Shown one piece after another: positions 1-8,161 of a stretch of 13,131 nucleotides of DNA. The notes under the pieces are model-generated. The model was not told where the DNA came from. It searched no databases and saw nothing but the letters and a program-made list of their open reading frames with translations. Both the position numbers and the translations under genes were made by a program. Each line of letters opens with the position of its first letter. The stretch's first letter is position 1. This DNA is from JBDGRJ01 sp042218065 (lineage in GTDB: Bacteria; Patescibacteriota; Patescibacteriia; Magasanikbacterales; UBA922), in NCBI GenBank assembly GCA_042218065.1, contig JBDGRL010000023.1:1-13131 (forward strand), in the 5' to 3' direction.

Positions 1-184
1 ATACACCATTTTCCAGCACTTTTCCTTGGTAATTTATCACAGCAGGTGGCTGAGTTTCAGCATTAACAGAAGAAGGAATTAATAACTTAACCACCGACAA
101 TAAAACTGCAAGTGCCAAAAAGGCAAACAAAAAGAATCGGTAGTTCCTTAGTGTATTATTGTTCTGTGAGCTTTGAGATGACAT
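1..184 (-). CDS. N-terminal part of an exported or surface protein (runs off the left edge)
   Basis: Only the first 61 codons are present; the gene continues beyond base 1. The start is the ATG whose complement is at 182-184, preceded on the minus strand by GGGGAGAGG, the only strong Shine-Dalgarno sequence in the window. The product opens with a polar segment rich in Ser, Gln and Asn, then a hydrophobic stretch at residues 17-38. A plausible signal peptidase site follows Val-Asn-Ala at residue 42. The first mature residues include INYQGKV (50-56), an opening seen in many exported CPR proteins, often long surface or fibre-like ones; that link comes from general familiarity with such proteins, not from a search. 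The function is unknown. It lies downstream of the frr terminator on the same strand, so it is probably transcribed separately. Confidence 0.75.
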   Translation of the reverse strand, partial: MSSQSSQNNNTLRNYRFFLFAFLALAVLLSVVKLLIPSSVNAETQPPAVINYQGKVLENGV

Positions 185-243
185 AGAAATACCTCTCCCC
201 TATATAATATGTTGTATATTATTTTACCACATTAAAAATCATT

Positions 244-276
244 AATAAAAAAAGAGCGACCTTTTAAGATCGCTCT
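244..276 (-). terminator. Rho-independent terminator of the frr unit
   Basis: Read on the minus strand, AGAGCGA (270-276) pairs perfectly with TCGCTCT (253-259) around a 10-base loop, followed directly by a run of seven T. It lies about 55 bases past the frr stop codon and before the next minus-strand gene. Confidence 0.85.
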
Positions 277-330
277 AAAATGTAGATAAGTTTTTAAATT
301 CCTAGAAAAAATATTTCTGACAAACCGAAG

Positions 331-882
331 TCAAACCTTTTCTATATTCTTCTTTTTCTTTTCTTTGATTTCTTCTACTTGTTGGTTATACTCTTCCACG
401 GTGTCATCTAGCTCATCTATCTTCCTATATCTCTCGTCTTCAGTTATTTCTCCTTCTTCTTCCGCTAGTTCAATCTCATCCTTTATTTCACCTCTAATTT
501 TTCTGATATTAATCTTAGCTTCTTCTGCTTTCTCATTTAACACATCTATCAACTCCTGTCTCCTCTCGGAAGTCAACTCCGGCAACGGCAAGCGAATCTT
601 TTTTCCGTCAGTAACAGGATTTATATTAATATCAGCCTCATGTAAGGCGCTTTCAATATCTTGAACTACATTTTCATCATAAGGCTCTACCAGCAAAGTC
701 TTAGCGTCTTCAGTAGAAATCGAAGCTAGAGTTTTAAGTTCCTGAGTATTTCCATACGCTTCAACATCTACATTCTCTACCATTTTAGGATTTGCTCTAC
801 CAGTACGAAGCGAAGCTATCTCTTCTTTGAAATTTTCTATAGTATCCTCAAAGTTTGACTTATTTTGTTCAATAAAATTCAT
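331..882 (-). CDS. frr: Ribosome recycling factor
   Basis: Splits post-termination ribosomes together with EF-G, so that subunits and mRNA are released after translation ends; it acts in the cytoplasm. At 183 residues the length matches the family (about 185). Diagnostic motifs are SLRTGRANP near residue 24, the central LASIS and VEPYD segments, and LPLPELTSERRQEL followed by the helix with KINIRKIRGEIKDEIE. The three-helix-bundle plus small-domain layout is intact. The stop codon is TGA. The protein is strikingly acidic: I count about 48 Asp/Glu against 27 Lys/Arg. It is the last gene of the unit starting with the delta-prime-like gene and lies 38 bases after the lipoprotein gene. No Shine-Dalgarno sequence precedes the ATG, but a possible internal promoter does. 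Confidence 0.96.
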   Translation of the reverse strand: MNFIEQNKSNFEDTIENFKEEIASLRTGRANPKMVENVDVEAYGNTQELKTLASISTEDAKTLLVEPYDENVVQDIESALHEADININPVTDGKKIRLPLPELTSERRQELIDVLNEKAEEAKINIRKIRGEIKDEIELAEEEGEITEDERYRKIDELDDTVEEYNQQVEEIKEKKKKNIEKV

Positions 883-896
883 ATGCTTGTGATTAG

Positions 897-924
897 AGTA
901 TATTTTAAGTTAATCGTTAGTTAA
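897..924 (-). promoter_or_regulatory. Possible internal promoter for frr
   Basis: On the minus strand TTAACT (919-924) and TATACT (897-902) are separated by 16 bases. Transcription would begin about 8 bases before the frr start codon, giving a very short leader. The -35 match is modest and the region is AT-rich, so chance is possible. Confidence 0.3.
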
Positions 925-2009
925 TCTTGCTTAGGTTTCATAAAGCCAGCATAAATTATATCAGTATTTTCGTCATGCACCCTCAAACTTACCGGCCACT
1001 GGCCTGTAGGCAATTCTTTAGTAGACCAACTGTCTCCCCCATCTTTACTAAAGTAAAATGTCGACTTATTTTTAACTGTGGCGGTGTAGTAAATATTATT
1101 ATCATTTTTTGGATCTATTGCCAAGCCCCATATATCAGCACTGCCCGGCGATGTAATCAAACCCAAGCTTTCCCAGCTATCACCCTTGTCATCTGATACA
1201 AGTATTCCATATTTCGATGCCCAAAATATCTTATCCGAACCTCCAGGAAAAACCGAAGCCCTGTGAAAATCTAAAGCTTGCGCGAAATCATTCATCGTCT
1301 TTTTTAAGTTCACCCAACTTTCGCCTAAGTTACTGGATCTATAAAGACCGCTTTCTTTTGAAGCGATGTATATCATGTCTTCATGTTGTTTGTCGGTATA
1401 CATATTCTGGATAGTCATCTCAAATCTCTTCATTACATTCCAGCTAGTGCCAAAATTTGTAGTGACCAGCAAATCACCGTTCTTTTTCCCCATAAATAGT
1501 TTATAGGGTTCACTCTGTTGGAAGGCTAATGTATTAATCCTAGCATTACTCCTGTCCTCTTTATAAACCTGCTCCCAACTGCGAGTACAATCGGTAGTAC
1601 GATATACATTGAAACCATCACTTGCAAAAATAGTACACTTATCATCCGGGTGAATAGCCAAAGCATATACGAACTTGTTCTGTAACGGACCTTCATCTTT
1701 CTGCCAAGTCTTACCTTGGTTATAACTATAATAGAGACCACTCCCTCTTGAGGCCCAGTATAATGCATCTGGATCTTGAGGATCTTTAATCAATTTATAG
1801 ACACTTGTATTTTCAATATTTTGCACTCCGCTTGCTGTGGGCAATTTCGATAACTGATTCCACTTTTCTCCATTATTAGTAGTTACAAATACTCCAGCTG
1901 GACCACTCGTATTTGGGCCACTATCTCCTCCTGGTGTTACACTACAACTAGCCCCAATAAAAAGTAAAGAAAATAATATTAAAAATATTTTACTGATATT
2001 GAATTTCAT
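921..2009 (-). CDS. Asp-box (BNR/sortilin-like) beta-propeller lipoprotein
   Basis: A 362-residue exported protein. Residues 5-21 form a hydrophobic signal peptide ending in Gly-Ala-Ser-Cys, so Cys22 is the likely lipidated residue, although Gly at -3 is not the classic Leu. The mature part carries seven Asp-box motifs of the form S/T-x-(D/N)-x-G-x-x-W, ending at W50, W102, W145, W190, W232, W279 and W328; the third is degenerate. The spacing of 42-52 residues gives one motif per blade, so a propeller of about seven blades is expected, as in sialidase, VPS10/sortilin and YCF48-type folds. No sialidase catalytic set is evident. A role in surface binding or assembly of other proteins is possible, but the substrate is unknown. 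It starts 9 bases after the delta-prime-like gene and ends 38 bases before frr, so it is co-transcribed with housekeeping genes. No Shine-Dalgarno sequence is visible. Confidence 0.85.
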   Translation of the reverse strand: MKFNISKIFLILFSLLFIGASCSVTPGGDSGPNTSGPAGVFVTTNNGEKWNQLSKLPTASGVQNIENTSVYKLIKDPQDPDALYWASRGSGLYYSYNQGKTWQKDEGPLQNKFVYALAIHPDDKCTIFASDGFNVYRTTDCTRSWEQVYKEDRSNARINTLAFQQSEPYKLFMGKKNGDLLVTTNFGTSWNVMKRFEMTIQNMYTDKQHEDMIYIASKESGLYRSSNLGESWVNLKKTMNDFAQALDFHRASVFPGGSDKIFWASKYGILVSDDKGDSWESLGLITSPGSADIWGLAIDPKNDNNIYYTATVKNKSTFYFSKDGGDSWSTKELPTGQWPVSLRVHDENTDIIYAGFMKPKQD

Positions 2010-2018
2010 GATGTAAAA

Positions 2019-2891
2019 TTAAGGAATTGTTTGTAAAATTTTATCCAAAATTATTTTTTTATTTATATTTTTTCTCAAATTTTCCTTACTTTTCTGTAAT
2101 ACTCTTAAAACATCTTGTACTTCCTTAAAGTCCAAGCCTAACTCGAATATTTCTGTCTGTAAATGTAAGTGTAAGCCTTGTTGCCAGTTTGATATCACCT
2201 GCTCTAACTCTTTTCTGTCACTGTTGTATAAATCATTTATTAAATTAGTCTTTTCATAAAAAGGCTCTTCTTTCATTTGTTCAAGAACACTTATCAGATC
2301 CTTAAATTCTTCATATTTTTCATAGTTTTTACTCCAATCTCTTGCCTGTTCAGTTAGTCCACAACTAGACTTTTTTATTCCTTGAACGATATCCTCATCC
2401 AGCTCTTGGCTCTTTAGGTATTCCTCTATATTTTCTGAATCTACTGGACGAACATATATAGTTTGACACCTTGAGTTAATAGTAGCCGGAAGAGAGTTTT
2501 CATCAGTCAACAGCACAAAAATAGTGGTATCTTCTGCAGGCTCTTCAAGAGTTTTCAAGAAAGCATTTGCAGAATTCTGATTCATTTTTTCGCCCTCTTC
2601 GATCAATAACACTTTTGATTCTCCGTAGCCTTGAGCAGAAACAAAAGACCTGGCCTCTCTTATTTGGTTTATTTTTATCTCTTGACTATCCCGGGTCTTC
2701 ACCCTCTTGAAATCAGGAGACTTCTCAAGTTCGTCCGATCTTAGTAATTTTTTACTTACTCTTTCGGCTATACGAGATTTGCCTACATTTTTTGGTCCCA
2801 CCAAACAATAAGCATGGCTTAGCTGTTCATTTTCCTCAGCTTGCTCAAAGAAGTTAACTATTTTTTGATGCCCTATTAGTTCCTGATTCAT
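2019..2891 (-). CDS. holB: DNA polymerase III delta-prime-like clamp-loader subunit
   Basis: An AAA+ clamp-loader protein that would join the tau/gamma and delta subunits to load the sliding clamp onto primed DNA. The 290 residues start with the typical LIGHQKIVNFF segment. They include a P-loop GPKNVGKS (32-39), a Walker B position reading VLLIEE (94-99), the conserved ANAFLKTLEEP segment (109-119) and the SRC motif (140-142). Glu replaces the usual Asp at the first acidic position of Walker B, and I see no zinc-binding cysteine cluster, which favours delta-prime over the gamma/tau subunit. The C-terminal region is helical, as expected for the collar domain. It is the first gene of the unit with the lipoprotein and frr. 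Its promoter places the transcription start at or next to the ATG. Confidence 0.85.
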   Translation of the reverse strand: MNQELIGHQKIVNFFEQAEENEQLSHAYCLVGPKNVGKSRIAERVSKKLLRSDELEKSPDFKRVKTRDSQEIKINQIREARSFVSAQGYGESKVLLIEEGEKMNQNSANAFLKTLEEPAEDTTIFVLLTDENSLPATINSRCQTIYVRPVDSENIEEYLKSQELDEDIVQGIKKSSCGLTEQARDWSKNYEKYEEFKDLISVLEQMKEEPFYEKTNLINDLYNSDRKELEQVISNWQQGLHLHLQTEIFELGLDFKEVQDVLRVLQKSKENLRKNINKKIILDKILQTIP

Positions 2892-2897
2892 ACTATT

Positions 2898-2926
2898 AGT
2901 ATATCACAACATTACTTTAGCTCCAA
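2898..2926 (-). promoter_or_regulatory. Extended -10 promoter of the holB-lipoprotein-frr unit, probably leaderless
   Basis: On the minus strand TTGGAG (2921-2926) is followed after 17 bases by TATACT (2898-2903), with TG one base upstream of the -10 (an extended -10). A start 7 bases after the -10 falls at base 2891, the A of the holB ATG. Confidence 0.65.
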
Positions 2927-2931
2927 TACTG

Positions 2932-3059
2932 TAAGGAGACCGTTGAAAAACTTTAGTAAGATTCGAACCCATTGCCGAACCCCTTCAATGAGACAAGCTC
3001 AAAGCCGGGGTTCGGCAATGGGTTCTGCATCTATTTTGTGTTTTTTCAGCGGTCTCTTA
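2932..3059. repeat. Nested inverted-repeat element (MITE or REPIN-like)
   Basis: Two inverted repeats are nested. The outer arms are 2932-2951 (containing GAGACCGTTGAAAAAC) and 3040-3059 (the reverse complement contains GAGACCGCTGAAAAAAC), nearly identical with small differences. The inner arms are 2964-2982 and 3006-3024, a perfect 19-base inverted repeat of GAACCCATTGCCGAACCCC. The 23-base centre includes a short TGAG/CTCA hairpin. The element fills the gap between the GT4 gene and holB; its right end overlaps the GT4 stop codon. No target-site duplication is obvious. A single copy cannot prove mobility. As RNA it could also act as a transcription terminator or protect the 3' end. Confidence 0.7.
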
Positions 3060-4169
3060 AGACAAAAGAACTTTTGCCGTTTGTCGAGCACATTTTTCCC
3101 ATGAAAATTCTTGTAATCTTTTTTTGCCAAACTTTACTTTATTTTCGATCAAGTTTCTATCACTCAATGCAGATTCTATCCCTTTATAAATTGAATCAAC
3201 AGATAGAGGGTTTACATATATAGGTGCTGAACCACCTACCTCTTCTAAACTTGTTCCTTCTGAAGCTAAAACAGGTGTTTCACAAGAAAAAGCTTCTAAT
3301 ACTGGAAAACCAAATCCCTCATACAAAGATGGAAGTAGCAGAAGTTCAGATTGTGAAATTAAATCTCTTTTAAAATCTTCGTCAATCCACCCTATCTCCT
3401 TTATGTTTTGTTTAAACTTAGATCTTTCTATCTCTTTTTTCACTTCTTTATAGCCATATCCATGCTTCCCGCCTAAAACTAAGCTTAAATTGGAGTGATC
3501 CCCATTTTTAATCTTATTGAATGCTTGTATGATTCTAGGTAAATTCTTTTTCAGCTCTAATCTGCCTATAAACAACAAAAAAGGCTTTTGTATATCATAT
3601 TTGTTCAAAGCTTTTTGTTTGGGGCTTGGACTTTGGTCCTCTTGATGGTAATCACTATTGAATCCATGAGGTATGACATGAATTTTTTCTCTACTTACAC
3701 TAAATTCTTCAGTTAGTTCTTTTTTTGTAAACTCGCTTGGTACTATTATTTTACTTAAACTTCTGGACATCTTAGCAGGCATTAAACTGTAATATCTCTC
3801 AAATAAATTATATGATTGCTGAAACTTTGCCGCTGCTATATCATGGATAGTTAATATTGTCTTTTTTGGATGAAATAGAGGAAAAGTGTGACCTGGTATG
3901 AAAAGTGCATCTACCGGAGAAGCCACCATCTCATAGCTAAGTCTGATCTGAGTCCAAAGCCTCCAGGGCCAACTCAATACTTTACTTTCCCAGTTTTCCG
4001 GTAAATCTTCTAAACCAAAATTTAGCGGTCTTTTCGAATATAAAATAACCTGCACATTTGCAGGTACTTCTTCTTTTAAGTGTTGTATTATTTGAAAACA
4101 ATATTTTTCTACTCCTGTTCTCTGCTCCTGGTTTGCTCTGGAGGCATCTATACCTAATCTCAGAGGCAT
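3057..4169 (-). CDS. Family 4 glycosyltransferase (GT-B fold)
   Basis: A retaining glycosyltransferase that would move a sugar from a nucleotide-sugar donor to an envelope glycan or lipid acceptor on the cytoplasmic side. At 370 residues it has the normal GT4 length. The N-terminal domain opens with LGIDASRANQEQRTGVEKY. The linker carries IPHGF (166-170). The C-terminal domain has FIGRLELKKN (200-209) and the donor-binding E-x7-E segment with Glu284 and Glu292 in EGFGFPVLE, followed by ETPVLAS. No transmembrane segment is seen. It is the last gene of the six-gene operon, 19 bases after mreB. Its stop codon lies in the outer arm of the inverted-repeat element, so that element may have shaped the gene end. 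The exact sugar and acceptor cannot be read from the sequence. Confidence 0.92.
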   Translation of the reverse strand: MPLRLGIDASRANQEQRTGVEKYCFQIIQHLKEEVPANVQVILYSKRPLNFGLEDLPENWESKVLSWPWRLWTQIRLSYEMVASPVDALFIPGHTFPLFHPKKTILTIHDIAAAKFQQSYNLFERYYSLMPAKMSRSLSKIIVPSEFTKKELTEEFSVSREKIHVIPHGFNSDYHQEDQSPSPKQKALNKYDIQKPFLLFIGRLELKKNLPRIIQAFNKIKNGDHSNLSLVLGGKHGYGYKEVKKEIERSKFKQNIKEIGWIDEDFKRDLISQSELLLLPSLYEGFGFPVLEAFSCETPVLASEGTSLEEVGGSAPIYVNPLSVDSIYKGIESALSDRNLIENKVKFGKKRLQEFSWEKCARQTAKVLLS

Positions 4170-4188
4170 TTTATAAGTTTATTTGGTT

Positions 4189-5196
4189 TTATTCTGTTGA
4201 TAAGATACTCCTCTTGTAGCTTTCTAAATTCTCCAGTGCTATACCGGTGCCCTTAGCCACCGAAAGAAGTGGTTCATCAGCTACATAACAAGGAACACCC
4301 GTAGATTGTACAATTAATTCATCTAGATTTCTGAGCTTGGAAGAACCTCCTGACAATATTATCCCTTTTTCCATAACATCAGCTGAAAGCTCGGGAGGAG
4401 TATCATGTAAAACCTCTTTAATAGAGTCGACAAGGTCTTCTAGGTTTTCTTCCAAAGCTTCAGTAGTGTCTTCAGAAGATATCTCTATAGTCCTAGGTAG
4501 TCCTGATATCATATCTCTTCCTTTTACCTCCATTGTTAGGTCTTGATCCATGAACATAGCCGAACCAACCTCTTTTTTGACTTTTTCTGCTGATCTGTCA
4601 CCTATAGCTAAGCCATGTTTCCTGCGAATAAACTCAGATATAGATTGATCAAACTGCATTCCACCAATTCTAACGGAACCACAAGAAACTATACCTCCCA
4701 AAGAAATCACTGCCACTTCAGCAGTACCTCCACCTATATCTACAACCATATCTCCCGAAGCACTACCAATAGGGACACCTGCACCAATAGCTGAAACTAT
4801 AGGTTCTTTAATAATATATGCAGCTCTAGCACCGGCAGCCATAGACGCATCAATAACAGCCCTCCTCTCGGTAGAAGTAATTCCAGCAGGAACTGCAACC
4901 ATCACTTCCGGACGAAACAATCTCAAAGTACCCAAAGCCTTATTAATAAAATACCTCAACATCGCTTCTGTAGTCTTGTAACTAGCAATTACACCATCCT
5001 TTAGAGGTCTTTCAGCTACTATGGTATCTGGCGTCCTGCCAATCATATCTTTAGCCTCATTCCCAACTGCTAAAACCTCACCATCATCCTTAGAAACAGC
5101 AACCACTGATGGCTCATTTATCACCACACCTTTATTGGGTACATGCACCAATACATTTGTCGTCCCCAAGTCAATTGCTAGTTTTTTTCTCCACAT
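4189..5196 (-). CDS. mreB: Rod shape-determining protein MreB
   Basis: A bacterial actin that forms membrane-associated filaments and directs cell-wall synthesis during elongation. The length of 335 residues is typical. The phosphate-1 loop is LAIDLGTTN (6-14), followed by INEPSVVAV, the RPLKDGVIA segment, the VPAGITSTERRAV stretch (102-114), phosphate-2 DIGGGTAEVAVISLGG (153-168), VRIGGMQFD (175-183) and the adenosine-binding LSGGSSKLRNLD (281-292). The Trp-Arg-Lys-Lys N-terminus may help membrane contact. The start lies only 4 bases after the DUF4012 stop, and a GT4 gene follows. No mreC or mreD is adjacent in this window; the usual partners are replaced by DUF4012 and glycosyltransferase genes. 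Confidence 0.97.
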   Translation of the reverse strand: MWRKKLAIDLGTTNVLVHVPNKGVVINEPSVVAVSKDDGEVLAVGNEAKDMIGRTPDTIVAERPLKDGVIASYKTTEAMLRYFINKALGTLRLFRPEVMVAVPAGITSTERRAVIDASMAAGARAAYIIKEPIVSAIGAGVPIGSASGDMVVDIGGGTAEVAVISLGGIVSCGSVRIGGMQFDQSISEFIRRKHGLAIGDRSAEKVKKEVGSAMFMDQDLTMEVKGRDMISGLPRTIEISSEDTTEALEENLEDLVDSIKEVLHDTPPELSADVMEKGIILSGGSSKLRNLDELIVQSTGVPCYVADEPLLSVAKGTGIALENLESYKRSILSTE

Positions 5197-5200
5197 ATTA

Positions 5201-6661
5201 TTAAAATTTAACCCTGAAATTACGATCCTTATTTAAATTGGTAGATAGGCTATAGATATCGTTACCCCAATTTTCTTTTAATTCAGAAGGTTTTGCATCT
5301 TTTATATTTTTATCAAAATCAAGGCTTAAAGTCAATTTGGGTTTATTTGTGCCTATTTGCTTTTGAACAAGAAGACTATACGAACCTTCTCGTATTTGTT
5401 TTTTTATTTTTTCAGGCAGAATATAACTGTAAGTTAAGCTCTTTTTATTTTTAGGCTCAACTATAGTTAGTTTGCCAAACCATTTTTTATTCAACTCCTT
5501 ACCTTGTTTAATTTTGTCTAAATCTACCTCGTCACCATTAATTTTTGCAGATAAAAGCTCAGAATTTTTATGCGTATAAACCCTAGCAAAAGTTCGATAC
5601 TTAGATGTTCTCCAGTCATATCCGCTTGTATGGTCATATTTCATAGTAACAGTTGCTACAAGCTTTTCATTTTTTTCTTTAATAGAATAATTTAAATCTC
5701 TATTAATAGCATGATCTGTTTTGAGGGCGGCTAAATTAGCATCTACCCACATGAGATAATCCCCCTTGGGCTGCCTTTTTACCTCACCTGTATACCCCTC
5801 TTTTGATAATTTTTCTTGTAAGTTCTCATCTTGAGCGTAAACTATGATATGCTTTTCTTCTAACATCTCACGAACTAAGTCTAAGTAGTCATCATATTTA
5901 TCCAACAGATTTGCCTGTACTTTTCCAACTATAGATCTAAATAAAGGTTTCATTATCTGTTTGCGATTTCTGAAGCTTAAACCTCGTTCTTTAAAACCAT
6001 AGTGAACTCTATACTGTAATTTTCTTATAATATTATCTGCGGTGAACTCAATACCTTCCGCTTCTACAGGACCGACCGTTCGTATAACTTCCTCTAAAAC
6101 GGTAGTTGTTATACCTACGACAAAATCTATTTTATCAGCAGCTACACCGCCTTCCTTTTGATAAAACTTTAAACCTTTTCTGCTGCTTTTAGCAAAATCA
6201 GGGGACCAGTTGCTATCCCGGAAGTACCATCGATCTACTTTAAGCTCGTCTTTTATTATTTCCGGCGGTTTAGGTTTCCATTTTTTTGGAGTTTGATTGT
6301 CAAGCTTTTCTACACCTTGTAAAGTCAGAACCTCTATCCTGCCTTGATCAACTCTTATAGTTGCGTATGAACCAATAAAACCACCTCCGGGTCTTAACTC
6401 AGTATTATTTAAAAATAGCAAAAGCACAGTCTTTGGTTCATGAAACCCCAAGAATGTAGGAGCTAAAGACAATAAAAACCTATTCTCTGCACGGACCCTC
6501 TTCTTTATCTGTTCTTGCACAATTTCGTTTTGTACAACGTCCGTAAGCTGTATATTACTAGACCATTGGTAAGCAAAATAAAAAAATAAAGACAAAAGTA
6601 TCAAAATACAAGCTACTATAATTGACCAAAATGTAATTTTTTGTTTTTTTGTCTTTTCCAT
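5201..6661 (-). CDS. DUF4012 membrane-anchored protein
   Basis: A 486-residue protein with one N-terminal transmembrane segment (about 11-31) behind a basic Lys-rich start, so most of it should lie outside the membrane. The DUF4012 signature is clear: LLFLNNTELRPGGGFIGSYA (81-100), RDSNWSPDFAKSS (148-160), then KIDFVVGITTTVLEEVIRTVGPVE (in two parts, 177-200). The family is common in CPR and some Gram-positive bacteria. Its pattern of conserved Arg and Asp residues recalls LytR-CpsA-Psr enzymes, which attach glycans to the wall; that analogy is inference. The mature part is basic, rich in Lys. The start codon overlaps the GT2 stop as TAATG, indicating translational coupling. Position between two glycosyltransferases and mreB supports an envelope role. 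Confidence 0.88.
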   Translation of the reverse strand: MEKTKKQKITFWSIIVACILILLSLFFYFAYQWSSNIQLTDVVQNEIVQEQIKKRVRAENRFLLSLAPTFLGFHEPKTVLLLFLNNTELRPGGGFIGSYATIRVDQGRIEVLTLQGVEKLDNQTPKKWKPKPPEIIKDELKVDRWYFRDSNWSPDFAKSSRKGLKFYQKEGGVAADKIDFVVGITTTVLEEVIRTVGPVEAEGIEFTADNIIRKLQYRVHYGFKERGLSFRNRKQIMKPLFRSIVGKVQANLLDKYDDYLDLVREMLEEKHIIVYAQDENLQEKLSKEGYTGEVKRQPKGDYLMWVDANLAALKTDHAINRDLNYSIKEKNEKLVATVTMKYDHTSGYDWRTSKYRTFARVYTHKNSELLSAKINGDEVDLDKIKQGKELNKKWFGKLTIVEPKNKKSLTYSYILPEKIKKQIREGSYSLLVQKQIGTNKPKLTLSLDFDKNIKDAKPSELKENWGNDIYSLSTNLNKDRNFRVKF

Positions 6662-8154
6662 TATGAAGCTCTTTGTTTTTGAGATACATTAAACCCTAAA
6701 TATTTTCCAAGCATAAGTCTTGTAACTGCATCTATAGCCGGGATAGCGCTAACGAATATCAAAGAAATCGGCAGCAAAACCCACTGAAGCAACATTATTA
6801 AGTACTTGTGCTTAGGGTGGGAAGACGGCCTTTTTGGTAGCAAAGGTAGACTTAATATAGCTGAAACTACCATGCCCAACATTGCTATACCCATTAAAAT
6901 TTGCAATATATGAGGAGCATTAAAGAACAAGGCAGTCTGACGCAAAGACTCAGAAGCTGTCCACATAGGAAGCCTGCCTAAAATTGTAATCAATAAAGCA
7001 ACTAAAGCCCAGGACCATTTGCCTTCCCATTCTATAAATAACCACTTAAACTTTTGCCAAAGTGGGATATTGTTTTCTTCTTTTTTAAACTCTCTGATTA
7101 AATACGGTATATGTTCTACCCCCCACGCCCATCTTCTCTGTTGTCTGTACAAATTTTTTATACTTTCCCAGTAACTTTCATCTCTGACAGTGTCCATAGA
7201 TACCGGGAGATACATAGGCGTAACCTCGTAATCTCCATCATATTGTAGCAAACATTGATAAAAAATCCTAGAATCTTCACTAACTATTCTTTTATCATGA
7301 AAACCGGCATCAACTAGTGCTTTAAAACTCATAGAATGAGAAGAAAAAGTTACAAGAGAATCCTGTCGGGATAAAGCGGTCATAATCCAGAATGTAGTAC
7401 CAAAAGCCATTATTCTTAATACCGACTGGGACTCCCATATATTATTATTGTACAAAGCTATAGGCTGAAAAGAACTACGAGTAGGATTGGGGTGCTTACA
7501 ATACAAGTAAGTTAAATAAGAAAAATAGTCTGGATGGCAAACAGTATCAATATCGAAAATTGTTGTTATTAGATTTTCATACTCCCAACCTTTATCATCT
7601 ACATACTTTTTTACTTGTTGTTCTGAATAATGCAAATTTGAGCCTTTCCCTGGAATCTCATCTTCAAGCCCTTCCGGATGGAGAGTAAATATTAAATCTT
7701 TAAAACAATCAGAATACTGATCCTTTATTTTTTCAAAAATATTTCTGCAATGTTCCTCAGTTCTGCCTTCACCAGCAATAACTACGACAAAATTCTCTTT
7801 TCTATAAACTGACTCATTAAGTCTTTCAATAGTGGTTTTTACTACCTCCCAGTCTTCATTGTATAAAGTCAAAAAAACCAAATGCTTTTTTTCTTTCCAG
7901 TTCGGAATTTCATGTCTCATCTTATCATCCCAATCAAATTTTAGGGTTTGTTTCAATCTTCTCCAAGCAACCACTAAATAAAAGGAGAAGTTTAACACTC
8001 TCAAGACCCAATAAATATCAAAAAGGATGATAAAATAAATCATCCATAAAGGCTTTACAAATGACAGCACAACAGTTCCTATCAAAGTCCCCCAAACTGT
8101 CAATCCTGGGAGTATTTCATATAACCGGTAACGTTGATAAGGTGTCAGAATCAT
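6661..8154 (-). CDS. Membrane-bound family 2 glycosyltransferase
   Basis: A processive-type GT2 enzyme with a cytoplasmic GT-A domain between membrane segments. Hydrophobic stretches at about 15-33, 36-62, 380-396, 415-437 and 452-475 are likely membrane helices or re-entrant segments. The catalytic set is present: Asp201-x-Asp203 in FDIDTVCHPDYF, the acidic pair in VSEDSRIF (291-298) and the QQRRW motif (338-342), which marks cellulose/chitin/hyaluronan-synthase-like enzymes. The segment FLTLYNEDWEVVKTTIE (94-110) fits the donor-binding start of the domain. Length is 497 residues. The gene lies 7 bases after the TsaB-like gene and overlaps the DUF4012 gene by one base. It probably builds or extends a surface polysaccharide; the sugar is unknown. 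Confidence 0.9.
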   Translation of the reverse strand: MILTPYQRYRLYEILPGLTVWGTLIGTVVLSFVKPLWMIYFIILFDIYWVLRVLNFSFYLVVAWRRLKQTLKFDWDDKMRHEIPNWKEKKHLVFLTLYNEDWEVVKTTIERLNESVYRKENFVVVIAGEGRTEEHCRNIFEKIKDQYSDCFKDLIFTLHPEGLEDEIPGKGSNLHYSEQQVKKYVDDKGWEYENLITTIFDIDTVCHPDYFSYLTYLYCKHPNPTRSSFQPIALYNNNIWESQSVLRIMAFGTTFWIMTALSRQDSLVTFSSHSMSFKALVDAGFHDKRIVSEDSRIFYQCLLQYDGDYEVTPMYLPVSMDTVRDESYWESIKNLYRQQRRWAWGVEHIPYLIREFKKEENNIPLWQKFKWLFIEWEGKWSWALVALLITILGRLPMWTASESLRQTALFFNAPHILQILMGIAMLGMVVSAILSLPLLPKRPSSHPKHKYLIMLLQWVLLPISLIFVSAIPAIDAVTRLMLGKYLGFNVSQKQRAS

Positions 8155-8161
8155 ACGTTTA

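Noticed and set aside
331..333. TGA at the frr end as a possible recoded Gly or Trp codon
   Set aside because: The protein reaches normal RRF length at this codon and a terminator follows, so it is a true stop.
2955..2982. GGTTCGAATC-like sequence on the minus strand, resembling a tRNA T arm
   Set aside because: The bases around the TTCGAAT loop do not form a 5-bp T stem, and no acceptor, D or anticodon arms are present. The sequence is explained by the inverted-repeat element.
2972..3223. Plus-strand open frame starting in the inverted-repeat element and running into the GT4 gene
   Set aside because: It has no recognisable domain, promoter or ribosome binding site and overlaps the conserved end of the GT4 coding sequence.
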